Assembly: GCA_023247255.1 (NCBI GenBank)
Contig: JAHFGV010000023.1
Coordinates: 1 to 40,270 of the forward strand
Source: Candidatus Omnitrophota bacterium
GTDB taxonomy: Bacteria; Omnitrophota; Gorgyraeia; Aquiviventales; Aquiviventaceae
Direction of reading: 5' to 3'
Length of the DNA: 40,270 nt
The notes below the pieces were generated by a model. It was given only the letters and a program-made list of their open reading frames with translations, was not told the origin of the DNA and did not search any database. This document shows, one piece after another, positions 30,438-38,294 of this stretch. Made by a program: the position numbers and the translations under genes. The first letter of the stretch is position 1. Each line of letters opens with the position of its first letter.

Positions 30438-30707
30438 TTATGGGTTGGATGCGGATTCGGAAGTAGCAGGCTTTCCACTGAAGGGACAGAAGAACCCCCT
30501 CTTTGGTTTCTCCAACGGGCACATGCCCATCGATCCTGTCGCCAGACACAAGACTTGGCAGAACGCCCCGATGAGGCTCACTATAATGATCAAACCTCCT
30601 AACAACTGCCCCACTCGTTTGAGCTGTCCTTTCTGACGCGCCGCACGCTCTAACACCCAATAGCCTCCTACCGCCGAAAGCAAAAACGCCCCGATGCCAT
30701 GCGCCAT
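30438..30707 (-). CDS. Small membrane protein, function unknown
   Basis: An 89-residue protein with two hydrophobic helices, about residues 4-20 (IGAFLLSAVGGYWVL) and 34-55 (LLGGLIIIVSLIGAF), joined by a basic loop. Four cysteines (CQVLCLATGSMGMC and FFCPF) lie in or after the second helix. No family is recognised. The gene is supported by an AGGAGG ribosome site 6 bases before the ATG and by a dedicated terminator just after the stop. It stands alone between the EF-hand gene and the EEP phosphodiesterase gene. Confidence 0.65.
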   Translation of the reverse strand: MAHGIGAFLLSAVGGYWVLERAARQKGQLKRVGQLLGGLIIIVSLIGAFCQVLCLATGSMGMCPLEKPKRGFFCPFSGKPATSESASNP

Positions 30708-30941
30708 TCTATCCTCCTGTCGTTATCCAACCGAGTCTCCTTCCACACATAGGCGAAGTCGGTGGACAAAAATATCTTGATGCATCCCTACGCGTCTCTC
30801 ATCGAGAGCGTTTCACTGGTCGCTAGTGCTCATCCAGATTGAAATGACGGGCCACCGATACCAAAGTAGGCTCTTGACTTGCATCTGGCCGCCTGGCGAT
30901 CGCAACGCGGCCATGTGCTCATTATGTTAGGCACTCTTAGT

Positions 30942-31982
30942 CTACCCCATCGTGGCCGAGCGTCGGACTGACTTCTGCTCCTTCCACCTGAGCGGATTAC
31001 GCTCCATCGACGAATCGACTTCAACAGTCTTGTCTGAAGCTTCCAGTGAAAACTCCACAACGAGGGGGTAGTGGTCGGAGCCGATCGCGGGACCGACAAA
31101 ACGTTTGTGGATGACAATCCCCGGCGACACCAGACAGTGGTCGATCTCAATGAACAAAGGCCAGTAGCCTGCCGGCCAGGTAGGTTGAATCCCAAATCCT
31201 TGGCAGCTATCTCGCAGACGACTGGTGCGCAGGAAGCGTTTAAATACCGGTGACCAAGAAGTGGTGTTGAGATCCCCCGCAAGTACCAATGGCCCTTCCA
31301 GACGATCGACGATCTGCGCCAATTCATCCAACTGTTCGTTGCGCAATCGAGCCTGCCAATAATTGATAGGCGACCGGGGATGAGCCCCGATCAGCGTCAA
31401 TTTCTGGGATCCGATCGACACATAAGCGATAATTGCGGGGATTTTCTCTTTACTCAGAGAAACGACTTCTGTCTGTATCCCAGGGGAACGGCTGAGGAAC
31501 GCGATTCCGAAATTATCTTCCCGAGGCGCGGCTTCCCCGAACGGGTAGTCGGATTTCAGGGACCGAAGGGCCTCCATCCATCGATGATCCACTTCCTCGA
31601 GAAAAACAAAATCAGGCTTGGCATCGCGGATGAATCGTTTGAGGCGGTCATAGTCCCTGTTGTGCCTGAAGACGTTAGCCTGCATCAGACGTAACGGCGG
31701 CGTTTCATGAGCCGAGAGCTCGTCCGGGCGGAAATAAAGCGGCAGGATAAGCGCAAGGTTGATGCAAGCAAAGCTTGCGGCAATGACGGCTGCACGAGGT
31801 CTGCGTCTGAGAAACCAGAAGCAAGCCCCGAGAATGAGTACCCCAGCGTATTGCATCCGAAAGTGGCTCGTCAGCTCCAACACCCATGAGACTTCCCCTA
31901 ACCAGCTTCCTATCGTTCCTGCTGCAGCGAACATCACTCCCCACTGGACAAACGCATCCAGGGTTTCTTGGAAGGATTTCAT
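30942..31982 (-). CDS. Membrane-anchored EEP-family phosphodiesterase/nuclease
   Basis: A 346-residue protein with three TM helices at the N-terminus (about residues 13-30, 45-60, 63-83) and a C-terminal endonuclease/exonuclease/phosphatase domain. Metal and catalytic motifs are MQANVFRHNRD, FVFLEEVD, LIGAHPRSP, AGDLNTTSWSPVF and GSDHYPLVVEF. This resembles the YafD-like group of membrane EEP proteins, whose substrates are unknown. The C-terminal 35 residues are charged and unconserved in appearance. The gene diverges from mutY across a gap of about 60 bases that carries the mutY promoter. Confidence 0.85.
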   Translation of the reverse strand: MKSFQETLDAFVQWGVMFAAAGTIGSWLGEVSWVLELTSHFRMQYAGVLILGACFWFLRRRPRAAVIAASFACINLALILPLYFRPDELSAHETPPLRLMQANVFRHNRDYDRLKRFIRDAKPDFVFLEEVDHRWMEALRSLKSDYPFGEAAPREDNFGIAFLSRSPGIQTEVVSLSKEKIPAIIAYVSIGSQKLTLIGAHPRSPINYWQARLRNEQLDELAQIVDRLEGPLVLAGDLNTTSWSPVFKRFLRTSRLRDSCQGFGIQPTWPAGYWPLFIEIDHCLVSPGIVIHKRFVGPAIGSDHYPLVVEFSLEASDKTVEVDSSMERNPLRWKEQKSVRRSATMG

Positions 31983-32029
31983 CCTGGTCTATGGATTCCT
32001 GTTTTGCACCCTGTAGCCGAAACAGCCGT

Positions 32030-32035
32030 TATAAT
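32030..32035 (+). promoter_or_regulatory. Probable -10 box of mutY
   Basis: A perfect TATAAT, with TTGCAC 20 bases upstream as a poor -35 candidate. Transcription would begin near 32042, about 4 bases before the chosen ATG, giving another nearly leaderless message. Confidence 0.45.
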
Positions 32036-32045
32036 GGTGGGAAAG

Positions 32046-33125
32046 ATGCCTGAGTGCGATTGTTCAAGTGATCTTATTCTCAAAAACAAGCAGGCGTTCC
32101 ATGGCCGATTGCTGAGTTGGTACCGAAATCATCGGCGCGAGCTTCCGTGGCGTCAGTCTCCCTCATTGTACAAAACCGTGGTATCGGAGTTCATGCTTCA
32201 GCAAACGCAGGTGGAGACTGTGATTTCCTATTTCAATCGATGGCTGTGTGTCTTGCCTGATTTCCAGACCCTCGCTCGTGCGAAAGAAAGTCAGGTGCTT
32301 AAACAGTGGGAAGGTCTCGGCTATTACTCGCGCGCGCGTTTCCTACATCGACTGGCGCGCCAGATCGTGCAGTTAAAAGAAATCCCGAAAGACGCGCAGT
32401 CGTGGCAACGATTCCCTGGGGTAGGCCCTTACCTTTCAGCGGCCATTACCAGCATCTGTTTTGGAACTCCCGTAGCCGTCGTCGATGGAAACGTCATTCG
32501 CGTATTGAGCCGGTTGTTGGCCATTGTGACTACCTTTAAAGATGGGGCTTCGGCTGCGCGAGCACTCCGACCCTTGGCACAAATCCTAATCGACGTTCAC
32601 CGCGCCGGGGATTACAACCAGGCGATGATGGAACTGGGAGCCACCGTTTGCCTTCGCCAAAAACCTCTATGCGGATTTTGTCCCATCCGAGGGTATTGCC
32701 AAGCTTATAAATCCGGAATCCCACAAGCCTATCCGCGATTTTCAAAAAGAAAGACAGCGCGTGTAAGCATCCAGCGCCTATGGCTGATCCACAAGGGTGC
32801 CTTGCTCTTACAAAGACAGGATAAAACGGCTCGGCGCTTGGCGGAAATCTATGAGTTGCCTCTGCTTGAAAAACTTCCTTTCCAGGTGGCAGATGAAAGG
32901 TTGCTTGCGGTTAGAAAACGCTCCATCAGCAATCAACGCATCGAGGAAGAAATCTATGCAGTCCATTTAACTCAGGAAAATATCCTAAGAATCCCTTCTT
33001 CAGCAAATCTGCATTGGGTGAGCTTGAATCGATTGAAGCAGATCACCCTCTCCGGCCCTCACCGAAGATGGATCGCCGAACTCCTCGCCTATGGAGCCCC
33101 GCACCGATGGCTTTCGACCCACTGA
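32046..33125 (+). CDS. A/G-specific adenine glycosylase MutY
   Basis: MutY removes adenine mispaired with 8-oxoguanine. From ATG 32046 it has 359 residues. Visible motifs are RRELPWRQSP, the catalytic glutamate in SEFMLQQTQVETVISYF, WEGLGYYSRARFL, helix-hairpin-helix FPGVGPYLSAAI and the catalytic aspartate in VVDGNVIRVLSRL. The [4Fe-4S] cysteines are C202, C209, C212 and C218 with the exact 6-2-5 spacing. The C-terminal part is the Nudix-like 8-oxoG recognition domain. Longer in-frame starts (31968, 32034) overlap the promoter or the divergent gene, so 32046 is preferred. GGTGGG precedes it closely but may not be transcribed. Confidence 0.95.
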   Translation: MPECDCSSDLILKNKQAFHGRLLSWYRNHRRELPWRQSPSLYKTVVSEFMLQQTQVETVISYFNRWLCVLPDFQTLARAKESQVLKQWEGLGYYSRARFLHRLARQIVQLKEIPKDAQSWQRFPGVGPYLSAAITSICFGTPVAVVDGNVIRVLSRLLAIVTTFKDGASAARALRPLAQILIDVHRAGDYNQAMMELGATVCLRQKPLCGFCPIRGYCQAYKSGIPQAYPRFSKRKTARVSIQRLWLIHKGALLLQRQDKTARRLAEIYELPLLEKLPFQVADERLLAVRKRSISNQRIEEEIYAVHLTQENILRIPSSANLHWVSLNRLKQITLSGPHRRWIAELLAYGAPHRWLSTH

Positions 33126-33139
33126 CCATTCACCCCACC

Positions 33140-33238
33140 TCACTGGGAACGAAGCTGAAGCTGCAAGGCTTGAGCCATCCCCTCGATTTCTCCGGTTGAG
33201 GTAAGCTTGAGCTGCTCTCCTTCGGGCATCAATGTCAT
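33140..33238 (-). CDS. Possible small ORF after mtnN (32 residues)
   Basis: A minus-strand ORF reading MTLMPEGEQLKLTSTGEIEG and ending MAQALQLQLRSQ. Its amphipathic pattern looks like real protein. It lies 35 bases after the mtnN stop. A seven-codon ORF (MSVSNFL, preceded closely by GAAGG) ends at the TGATG where this ORF begins, so the two may be one small gene split by a frameshift, or a coupled pair. No family is recognised and it could be a remnant. Confidence 0.3.
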   Translation of the reverse strand: MTLMPEGEQLKLTSTGEIEGMAQALQLQLRSQ

Positions 33239-33273
33239 CACAGAAAGTTGGAAACGCTCATGCCTTCTACTAT

Positions 33274-34059
33274 TTATCTGACTGCATTCTTCTTGGAATA
33301 TGCCGTCGAGACGTCAACGACTCTGACGATAACATCGCAGATCGCAGAAACGTAAACACTCGCCACCTCAGTGAGAAATCGAGAAAAATCGATCGCAGCG
33401 CCGTCATCGGCTCGATCCGAAACGATGCGGACTACTACAAAAGGGACTTCGTTCATCCGACACACCTGTCCTACAGCTGCCCCTTCCATTTCAACACAGA
33501 GGGCCTCAGGGAATAACTCCCGCAGCCGAATCAGAGCTGGCTTTGAGACAAACTGATCCCCCGTTAACACTTGCCCCACGTAAGCGCTCGGACGAAGCAT
33601 TCCAAACCGCCGCCGGATATCCTCAGCAAAAAACTCTTCCCTTTGTTGGAGCAAACCCTGCACGGCTTCCACCGTTTCCCGACGGAGCGTCATATCCGTC
33701 TCGACCCACTTCACTCCCAGATCGGGAATCAACGTGTAGTCAAACAGCGGCCGTGCGTCCAGATCGTGCTGAATGAGACGATCCGCAATCACCACATCCC
33801 CAACCTGAAGCGAAGGAACAAGCGCCCCAGCCAATCCGACAACCACAATCGCGTCGACTTCACAGGAGCTGATGAGCGCTTGCGCAACCGCTGCTGCGGC
33901 CACCTTCCCAAGCCCTGATTTCACGACGATGCATTGGTGGCTGCGCCATACACCTTGATGGGCTTGCATCCCAGCAAGTTTAAAATCTTGCGCTCGACCC
34001 ATCCGCTGAGCGACCAGTTTTACTTCATCTTCCATCGGACATAGGATGCCGACACGCAT
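33274..34059 (-). CDS. 5'-methylthioadenosine/S-adenosylhomocysteine nucleosidase
   Basis: MtnN (Pfs) cleaves the glycosidic bond of methylthioadenosine and S-adenosylhomocysteine, recycling methionine and relieving methyltransferase inhibition. The 261-residue protein begins VGILCPMEDEVKLV, has VVVGLAGALVPSLQVGDVVI, the ribose-binding CVEMEGAAVGQVC and the catalytic aspartate in VRIVSDRADDGA. It lies 21 bases after the four-TM gene and has AAAGGA upstream. It is about 30 residues longer than the E. coli enzyme, mainly through an insert around residues 125-155. Related nucleosidases (futalosine, hopanoid HpnG type) cannot be fully excluded. Confidence 0.85.
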   Translation of the reverse strand: MRVGILCPMEDEVKLVAQRMGRAQDFKLAGMQAHQGVWRSHQCIVVKSGLGKVAAAAVAQALISSCEVDAIVVVGLAGALVPSLQVGDVVIADRLIQHDLDARPLFDYTLIPDLGVKWVETDMTLRRETVEAVQGLLQQREEFFAEDIRRRFGMLRPSAYVGQVLTGDQFVSKPALIRLRELFPEALCVEMEGAAVGQVCRMNEVPFVVVRIVSDRADDGAAIDFSRFLTEVASVYVSAICDVIVRVVDVSTAYSKKNAVR

Positions 34060-34080
34060 CGCTGAGGATCCTTTGGTTGC

Positions 34081-34767
34081 TTATTTCTGCGGTGCGGTCT
34101 CGTATCCAATCACCGCGGTCACATCCGCTTCGGAAAGTTGGGTAACCCCGGTCCAGTCTACCTGCCAGCCACGACTGGTACGCCGGAGCAAATCCAAAGA
34201 ACAGACCCACGACCATAGCGCCAGCAGCGACACGATAATCCAACTCATCCACTGCCGGTGTAGACCAATCACTAGGGCCGCAGCATAGACCGCTGCGGTT
34301 AAGAGGGTATAATACAACGCCAAGGCTGCGGACGTCCCCAGAGGCTCATCCGTCGTCCGGTTCAGCTTACGGTAACAAGTCCAACGTGACTCCCAACGGA
34401 TCCCTGGCACGACGGGCTCAATGAATCGCCTGAGGTATTCGGCCATAATGGCATTTTGCTGTGTCTGCCGGATCGTCAACAATTGCGCCGCCACAAGAAC
34501 CAACAATCCGAACCCATCGAGGAAGAGTCCGTAAAAACCGATTCCTTGAGCTTCACCCACTGGCTGTGGTTTGAGGGTCAATCCGATGATGGTCCCGATC
34601 GCTGCAACGGTAAAGCCGACGATGAACAGACGTGACTCCTGCCGTTTGAGCATCTCTGCGCGAATCGTTTTGTATTCCTCAAGGGTCCCAAGAATCCGGT
34701 CCCGCTGAATCTCAGAGTCGGTGATCACACCCACTCTGCCAGCTTCCTCTTCATCTCTCGATGTCAT
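34081..34767 (-). CDS. Four-TM membrane protein, function unknown
   Basis: A 228-residue protein. A charged N-terminus (residues 1-42, a probable helix around LEEYKTIRAEMLKRQESR) leads to two TM pairs: about residues 47-65 and 78-98, then 145-168 and 173-190. The 45-residue loop between the pairs holds EPVVPGIRWESRWTCYRKLN. The C-terminal tail is cytosolic in the simplest model. The helix-plus-two-TM start recalls SLATT-like effector membrane modules, but I cannot assign a family. Its ATG overlaps the stop of a small upstream ORF as TAATG, and mtnN follows after 21 bases. Confidence 0.7.
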   Translation of the reverse strand: MTSRDEEEAGRVGVITDSEIQRDRILGTLEEYKTIRAEMLKRQESRLFIVGFTVAAIGTIIGLTLKPQPVGEAQGIGFYGLFLDGFGLLVLVAAQLLTIRQTQQNAIMAEYLRRFIEPVVPGIRWESRWTCYRKLNRTTDEPLGTSAALALYYTLLTAAVYAAALVIGLHRQWMSWIIVSLLALWSWVCSLDLLRRTSRGWQVDWTGVTQLSEADVTAVIGYETAPQK

Positions 34768-34970
34768 TAGCGCAATAGGGGTTCAACGACCTGCGCGATA
34801 CGTTGAGCGATCTTTTCGTAACCCAGATCATTAGAGCAACACCAATGTTTCTGGAGAAAGCATTTCCTCCGCACCGAAGGAACCGACGCACAATAAACAA
34901 GCAATCCAAGAAACAAGAAACACGCGAGCTTGAATGGATATCCCCTTCGCCAAGAGCGACTACCCTCGCT
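34767..34970 (-). CDS. Probable small exported or membrane protein without a standard start
   Basis: Between the alpha/beta-hydrolase stop (TAG, 34973-34971) and the four-TM gene is a 67-codon open stretch in the same frame as the hydrolase. It reads like a real protein: a basic start (SWRRGYPFK), a hydrophobic segment (LACFLFLGLLVYCASVPS), then a Cys-rich stretch (CFLQKHWCC) and a helical end (GYEKIAQRIAQVVEPLLR). Its TAA overlaps the next ATG as TAATG. No ATG or well-placed GTG exists ahead of the hydrophobic part; TTG codons at the segment are the only usual starts. It could begin at TTG, be reached by readthrough of the TAG, or be a damaged gene. Confidence 0.4.
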   Translation of the reverse strand, partial: SEGSRSWRRGYPFKLACFLFLGLLVYCASVPSVRRKCFLQKHWCCSNDLGYEKIAQRIAQVVEPLLR

Positions 34971-35888
34971 CTATATTGGACCTCCGATGACAAATCCCTT
35001 GTTACCTATCAACATCTCAAGTGGCATACCTACCAATAGACGCAGGAGCCCAACCACCGTCCTCGGATCGTGCGTGAGGCCTAATACGCCGTTGTGGGTG
35101 GCGCCCGCGATGGTCAACTCGATAATCCGCTGTTTATCCTCTTGAGACAATCCCTCCGTCTTCAATCGAGCGGATCTTCCAACCACGGCATCCTGAGTTC
35201 CCAAAATCGGGTAGAACCGCTCGACACGCGCCAAAAACCGCCTCCGCAGGTTCAGTTGGTTGACAAGATGGATCGGCTCAGCGTTGTGGTCTAGATTTTT
35301 GAGCTGTCGATAGTGGTGGTCTTGCCATTCTTTCTTCCCCTCGAAGAGTCCAGGCAACAGTTTCCTCAGTTTGGGTATTAGCTTGCCATAGAAGATTCCC
35401 TGCAGGGGTGAGCCAACGGCTACACAGTTGACGACGGGATTCTTTAGCGGCTCATCCCCAAGAGTCAGGGTGGCGATAATGTCGAGCCCACCCATGCTGT
35501 GGCCGATGAGATCGAGTGGCTCAGAGGGACTGACCTTTTCGTACACCCTCGCCTTGAGGAGCTCGGCAAACTCGAGAAACGTGGGGCACGATAAGGATTC
35601 CTTACGGGTGAAATTGAGGTAGTGGACAAACTGACTACGACTAGGCTCGCACACGATCCGGTTGATCCAGAACTTAACTGATTGATGGCTCTTTAACACT
35701 TTCGTATAGCCCGTCCAACATTTCCCCTCTTCCCCGGCCCAGCCAGGGACGAAGAAAACAGGACGCTCTAACGTCAGTTTCTGATTCGACCACGCTTCAA
35801 GCTCAGCCAGCGCCTGTTTCTTCTCAGCTTCACGCTTAGCCCGTTCTTCCTGCACCGGATCCGTGGAAACGCCAATGACTGGGCTCAT
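34971..35888 (-). CDS. Alpha/beta hydrolase, lipase/esterase-like
   Basis: A 305-residue alpha/beta hydrolase. After a charged N-terminal helix (QEERAKREAEKKQALAELEA) the fold begins at ERPVFFVPGWAGEEGKCW, the oxyanion strand. The nucleophile is S131 in DLIGHSMGGLD. NLDHNAEPIHLV and ILGTQDAVVG probably hold the acid, and TIAGATHNGVLGL supplies the histidine. No signal peptide is visible, unlike the two genes upstream. It starts 9 bases after the ASH-domain lipoprotein gene, so co-transcription is likely. Substrate could be an ester or lipid; not determined. Confidence 0.82.
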   Translation of the reverse strand: MSPVIGVSTDPVQEERAKREAEKKQALAELEAWSNQKLTLERPVFFVPGWAGEEGKCWTGYTKVLKSHQSVKFWINRIVCEPSRSQFVHYLNFTRKESLSCPTFLEFAELLKARVYEKVSPSEPLDLIGHSMGGLDIIATLTLGDEPLKNPVVNCVAVGSPLQGIFYGKLIPKLRKLLPGLFEGKKEWQDHHYRQLKNLDHNAEPIHLVNQLNLRRRFLARVERFYPILGTQDAVVGRSARLKTEGLSQEDKQRIIELTIAGATHNGVLGLTHDPRTVVGLLRLLVGMPLEMLIGNKGFVIGGPI

Positions 35889-35897
35889 CTCCTACCC

Positions 35898-36659
35898 TTA
35901 TTCTTCTTGCACCCCGCGTCCCTTAACGGCTGTGCCGACCATGATTCGTCCCGAAATATCGGAAAGGATGAGGTTATCGGTAAAGGCATCCTTGGAAGGA
36001 GGCGTGAACGTAACAACCACAGGCATGGTAATGCCAGCCGGTATGGTGAAGCTCATGCCAGGCCCAGCGATGACGAAACCCTGGTCGTTACGAATCCATC
36101 GCGCGCTTACGGAGACGGCATTGCCTGTCGTGTTCGTTACGTTAAAGATTTTGGGCTGGCTACTCGTGCCAACCTGAACATCGCCTAGATCCAACTCCTG
36201 ACCGGACACCCAATGGCCACCGGTGATGGTCAGACCTCCTCGCGCGATCTGGGCAACACCCCGTCCTTGCAACTGAGCGCGCTGAATCGTCGGTTGATCA
36301 GCCTCGGCCAGAAACGCCCAGCTTAAGCCTGAAGGAATGGCTTCTCCAGTCACCTGACCCACAGCACTCGGTGTAAACGTAATGGAAACGGTCTGTGACT
36401 GCCGACCCTGCGCAACAGACTCGGCTTGCCAAGTGCCACTGACCTGAAACACATTACCTGGCCTAACAGCAACGGCATCGATATCGGTCGCCTGGGTGCC
36501 GGCGTTTGTCCATCGCACGGTTTGTGGTGTTGCCGTCATCCCAATGAGGACTTCCCCAAAATCAATGGGATTTGTCCCACTCACTTGCAGATTCCCGTTG
36601 TGCTTGCATCCTGCCAGAAAAATCACAAGGCTACTCCACGCAATCAGTTTTCTGTTCAT
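35898..36659 (-). CDS. Lipoprotein with ASH/Ig-like repeats
   Basis: A 253-residue lipoprotein. ATG 36659 gives a clean signal (MNRKLIAWSSLVIFLAGC) with lipid cysteine C18; the longer frame from 36695 would add twelve residues before it. Two beta-sandwich repeats of the ASH/choice-of-anchor type follow: IDFGEVLIGMTATPQTVRWT (about residues 31-50) and LDLGDVQVGTSSQPKIFNVT (about 155-174). Each carries the hallmark FGxVxVGxxxxxxxxxxN pattern and a later VTFTP strand. It sits between the metzincin and hydrolase genes. Probably an outer-membrane-anchored binding protein. Confidence 0.78.
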   Translation of the reverse strand: MNRKLIAWSSLVIFLAGCKHNGNLQVSGTNPIDFGEVLIGMTATPQTVRWTNAGTQATDIDAVAVRPGNVFQVSGTWQAESVAQGRQSQTVSITFTPSAVGQVTGEAIPSGLSWAFLAEADQPTIQRAQLQGRGVAQIARGGLTITGGHWVSGQELDLGDVQVGTSSQPKIFNVTNTTGNAVSVSARWIRNDQGFVIAGPGMSFTIPAGITMPVVVTFTPPSKDAFTDNLILSDISGRIMVGTAVKGRGVQEE

Positions 36660-36725
36660 CTCGCCTAGCCTCCTACATGAAATACTGTTTTGCATCCCGA
36701 ACCCACGGAATCGGGAAGTCGAAAA

Positions 36726-37676
36726 TTACTCCCTGACGACCAACTTCCCAATGTCTTCGACATCACCTGCTTTGAGCTTGGGCAAATCAACCCTAAGAGA
36801 CTGAAAATCGGGAAAGTCCTCGGTGGGAATTCCATGATGATCATCACTCACCCCACCATACATCTTGAGAGGTTGAATCAGCAATTGATGGCTCCCCGGG
36901 GGAACACCCGGTAGTTCAAAGCGCCCTGAACGATCCACCTGCTTTTGCTGATCGATTAAACCGCTGAATCCAGAGAGTACGGTTTGGCGTGTGGCACCCT
37001 CTACGATACTTAAAACTGCTCCGATGATAGCCTCCCCATTGGAGAACATAATACGTCCCCGCAACGTCGCCGTCACCTGATTTAATGGCCGTCGAGGATT
37101 CGGAAAAAGAACCGAGATTCCCACTCGGTCGTCATGGGTTAAAGTCGGAAGGAAGTGGCTGAAGCGCGCCATCGTCGCTACAGCGGTTGAGTGCGCGAGT
37201 CCCAAGCAGTGACCGAACTCGTGCTGAATCGTATGCACCACGTCCGCGCGCTTAAACGGCGTCGTCAATTCCACAACGATATCACACTCGTCACCGAAGG
37301 GGAAGGCCCGTCCCCAAGTTCTCGCATTACGCGGGATAACCCCGACGTTCCAGAGAATCATATTCACCCCATCGGCTTGAGGACGATTCTTACTCTCATC
37401 GCGAATCACACTCTTATCTATCGAAAAGAGCACCTCTGCCGTTTCCACCTCGGTCCATGGCTTGAAGGATTCTTGGATCAGGGCGACATATTCCGCCTCT
37501 GGATAGGTCGATGGCACATGTGCCATATTGATGATGAATCGAACAGGCTTGTCGACGTCTTTCCAGTTAGGACGATGTTCCAGTCCGAAGGCAGCGGCAG
37601 CTTGTGGCAACCCAACGCTCAGAATGAGACAGAGCACATGCCGTTTTCCTTGAGAACTCCATCCCTCAACCATCAC
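36726..37676 (-). CDS. Exported matrixin-like metzincin protease
   Basis: A 316-residue zinc protease. A signal peptide is at residues 11-29 (HVLCLILSVGLPQAAAAF). The catalytic site is QHEFGHCLGLAHS with zinc ligands H152, H156 and H162 and base E153, the full HExxHxxGxxH metzincin motif, and a methionine ten residues on (ATMARF) is the likely Met-turn. A C-terminal domain of about 120 residues (VTATLRGRIMFSNGEAIIGA and later DRSGRFELPGVPPGSHQLLI) is a carboxypeptidase-regulatory-like beta domain. It starts 15 bases after an 80-residue gene. Substrates are unknown; host matrix is not implied. Confidence 0.88.
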   Translation of the reverse strand: MMVEGWSSQGKRHVLCLILSVGLPQAAAAFGLEHRPNWKDVDKPVRFIINMAHVPSTYPEAEYVALIQESFKPWTEVETAEVLFSIDKSVIRDESKNRPQADGVNMILWNVGVIPRNARTWGRAFPFGDECDIVVELTTPFKRADVVHTIQHEFGHCLGLAHSTAVATMARFSHFLPTLTHDDRVGISVLFPNPRRPLNQVTATLRGRIMFSNGEAIIGAVLSIVEGATRQTVLSGFSGLIDQQKQVDRSGRFELPGVPPGSHQLLIQPLKMYGGVSDDHHGIPTEDFPDFQSLRVDLPKLKAGDVEDIGKLVVRE

Positions 37677-37691
37677 CGCTCTCCATCTTCT

Positions 37692-37934
37692 CTAAGTTCC
37701 CGTAATGTTTTTCACCTTTTCCCTGAGCGCCTTCGCCTCTTTCAACAACTCAATCACCTCATCCTCATCGTTTGCTTCGAAGCCTTCTTTGGATCCCGCC
37801 TCGTACGCCTTCATCAAGTTATCCAGCACTTTCTGCGCACTCGCATTCATCCTCGCAAACAGCTCTTCCTTACTCATTTGCTGCAATGGCCTAGCCTTCG
37901 CTCTCATCGAGCGTCGCTTCACCCTTGGTTTCAT
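37692..37934 (-). CDS. Small coiled-coil protein, function unknown
   Basis: An 80-residue, highly charged protein: a basic start (MKPRVKRRSMRAKARP) followed by two predicted helices (KEELFARMNASAQKVLDNLM and DEVIELLKEAKALREKVKN). GGGGAG lies about 10 bases upstream of the ATG, and the metzincin gene follows the stop by 15 bases, so it is probably the first gene of that string. No family is recognised. No signal peptide is visible. Confidence 0.6.
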   Translation of the reverse strand: MKPRVKRRSMRAKARPLQQMSKEELFARMNASAQKVLDNLMKAYEAGSKEGFEANDEDEVIELLKEAKALREKVKNITGT

Positions 37935-38025
37935 GCTTCGTTTCTCCCCTTATCTCCACCCATAAATATTCTATAACACACATAATAACAATAAGTTACG
38001 TAATACGTCTTCTGCGTACTCGGTC

Positions 38026-38217
38026 ATGCTCTTTGATACAAACATCGTATTAGATGTCTTGTTGGACCGCGAACCCTTTGCGACTACAGTGGCAGAGCTA
38101 TTTTCATATGTTGAACGAGGAAACCTGCCTGGTTATGTCTGCGCAACAACCCTAACCACTGTCTATTATCTCCTCACCAAAGGGGTAGGAGCTAATCGGT
38201 CTCGAGAAGAAGCCTGA
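38026..38217 (+). pseudogene. Truncated PIN-domain (VapC-like) toxin gene
   Basis: Only 63 residues of a PIN-domain protein: LFDTNIVLDVLLDREPF with the first catalytic aspartate, then AELFSYVERGNLPGYVCATT and LTTVYYLLTKG, which match the first half of the PIN_3-like group. The second half, with the remaining acidic residues, is missing. The frame ends at a TGA inside the left arm of the 82-bp palindrome (38213-38294), so that element or a deletion at the same point broke the gene. No antitoxin gene precedes it. It should be inactive. Confidence 0.75.
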
Positions 38218-38294
38218 GTTCAAGTTTCTAGCGCAACACCTGTATCCTGGTCTGACCCAGGAGAAAGGAGTTGCGCTAGAAACTTGAACTCAGG
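38213..38294. repeat. 82-bp element with perfect 25-bp inverted arms
   Basis: Arms 38213-38237 and 38270-38294 are perfect reverse complements (outer word CCTGAGTTCAAG, inner word TAGCGCAAC). The 32-base loop contains its own hairpin, TCCTGG (38245-38250) and CCAGGA (38257-38262). It contains the stop of the broken PIN gene and ends one base before the SIR2 stop. There is no T run, so a simple terminator is not the obvious reading. Confidence 0.85.

Noticed and set aside
31968-32045. Extended N-terminus for MutY (ATG 31968 or 32034)
   Set aside because: The extra codons overlap the divergent gene start and the TATAAT box, and the added residues precede the conserved start of the family.
34803-35039. 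Plus-strand 78-residue ORF between the four-TM gene and the hydrolase gene
   Set aside because: Composition looks random, and the opposite strand in this gap carries a better protein-like frame.
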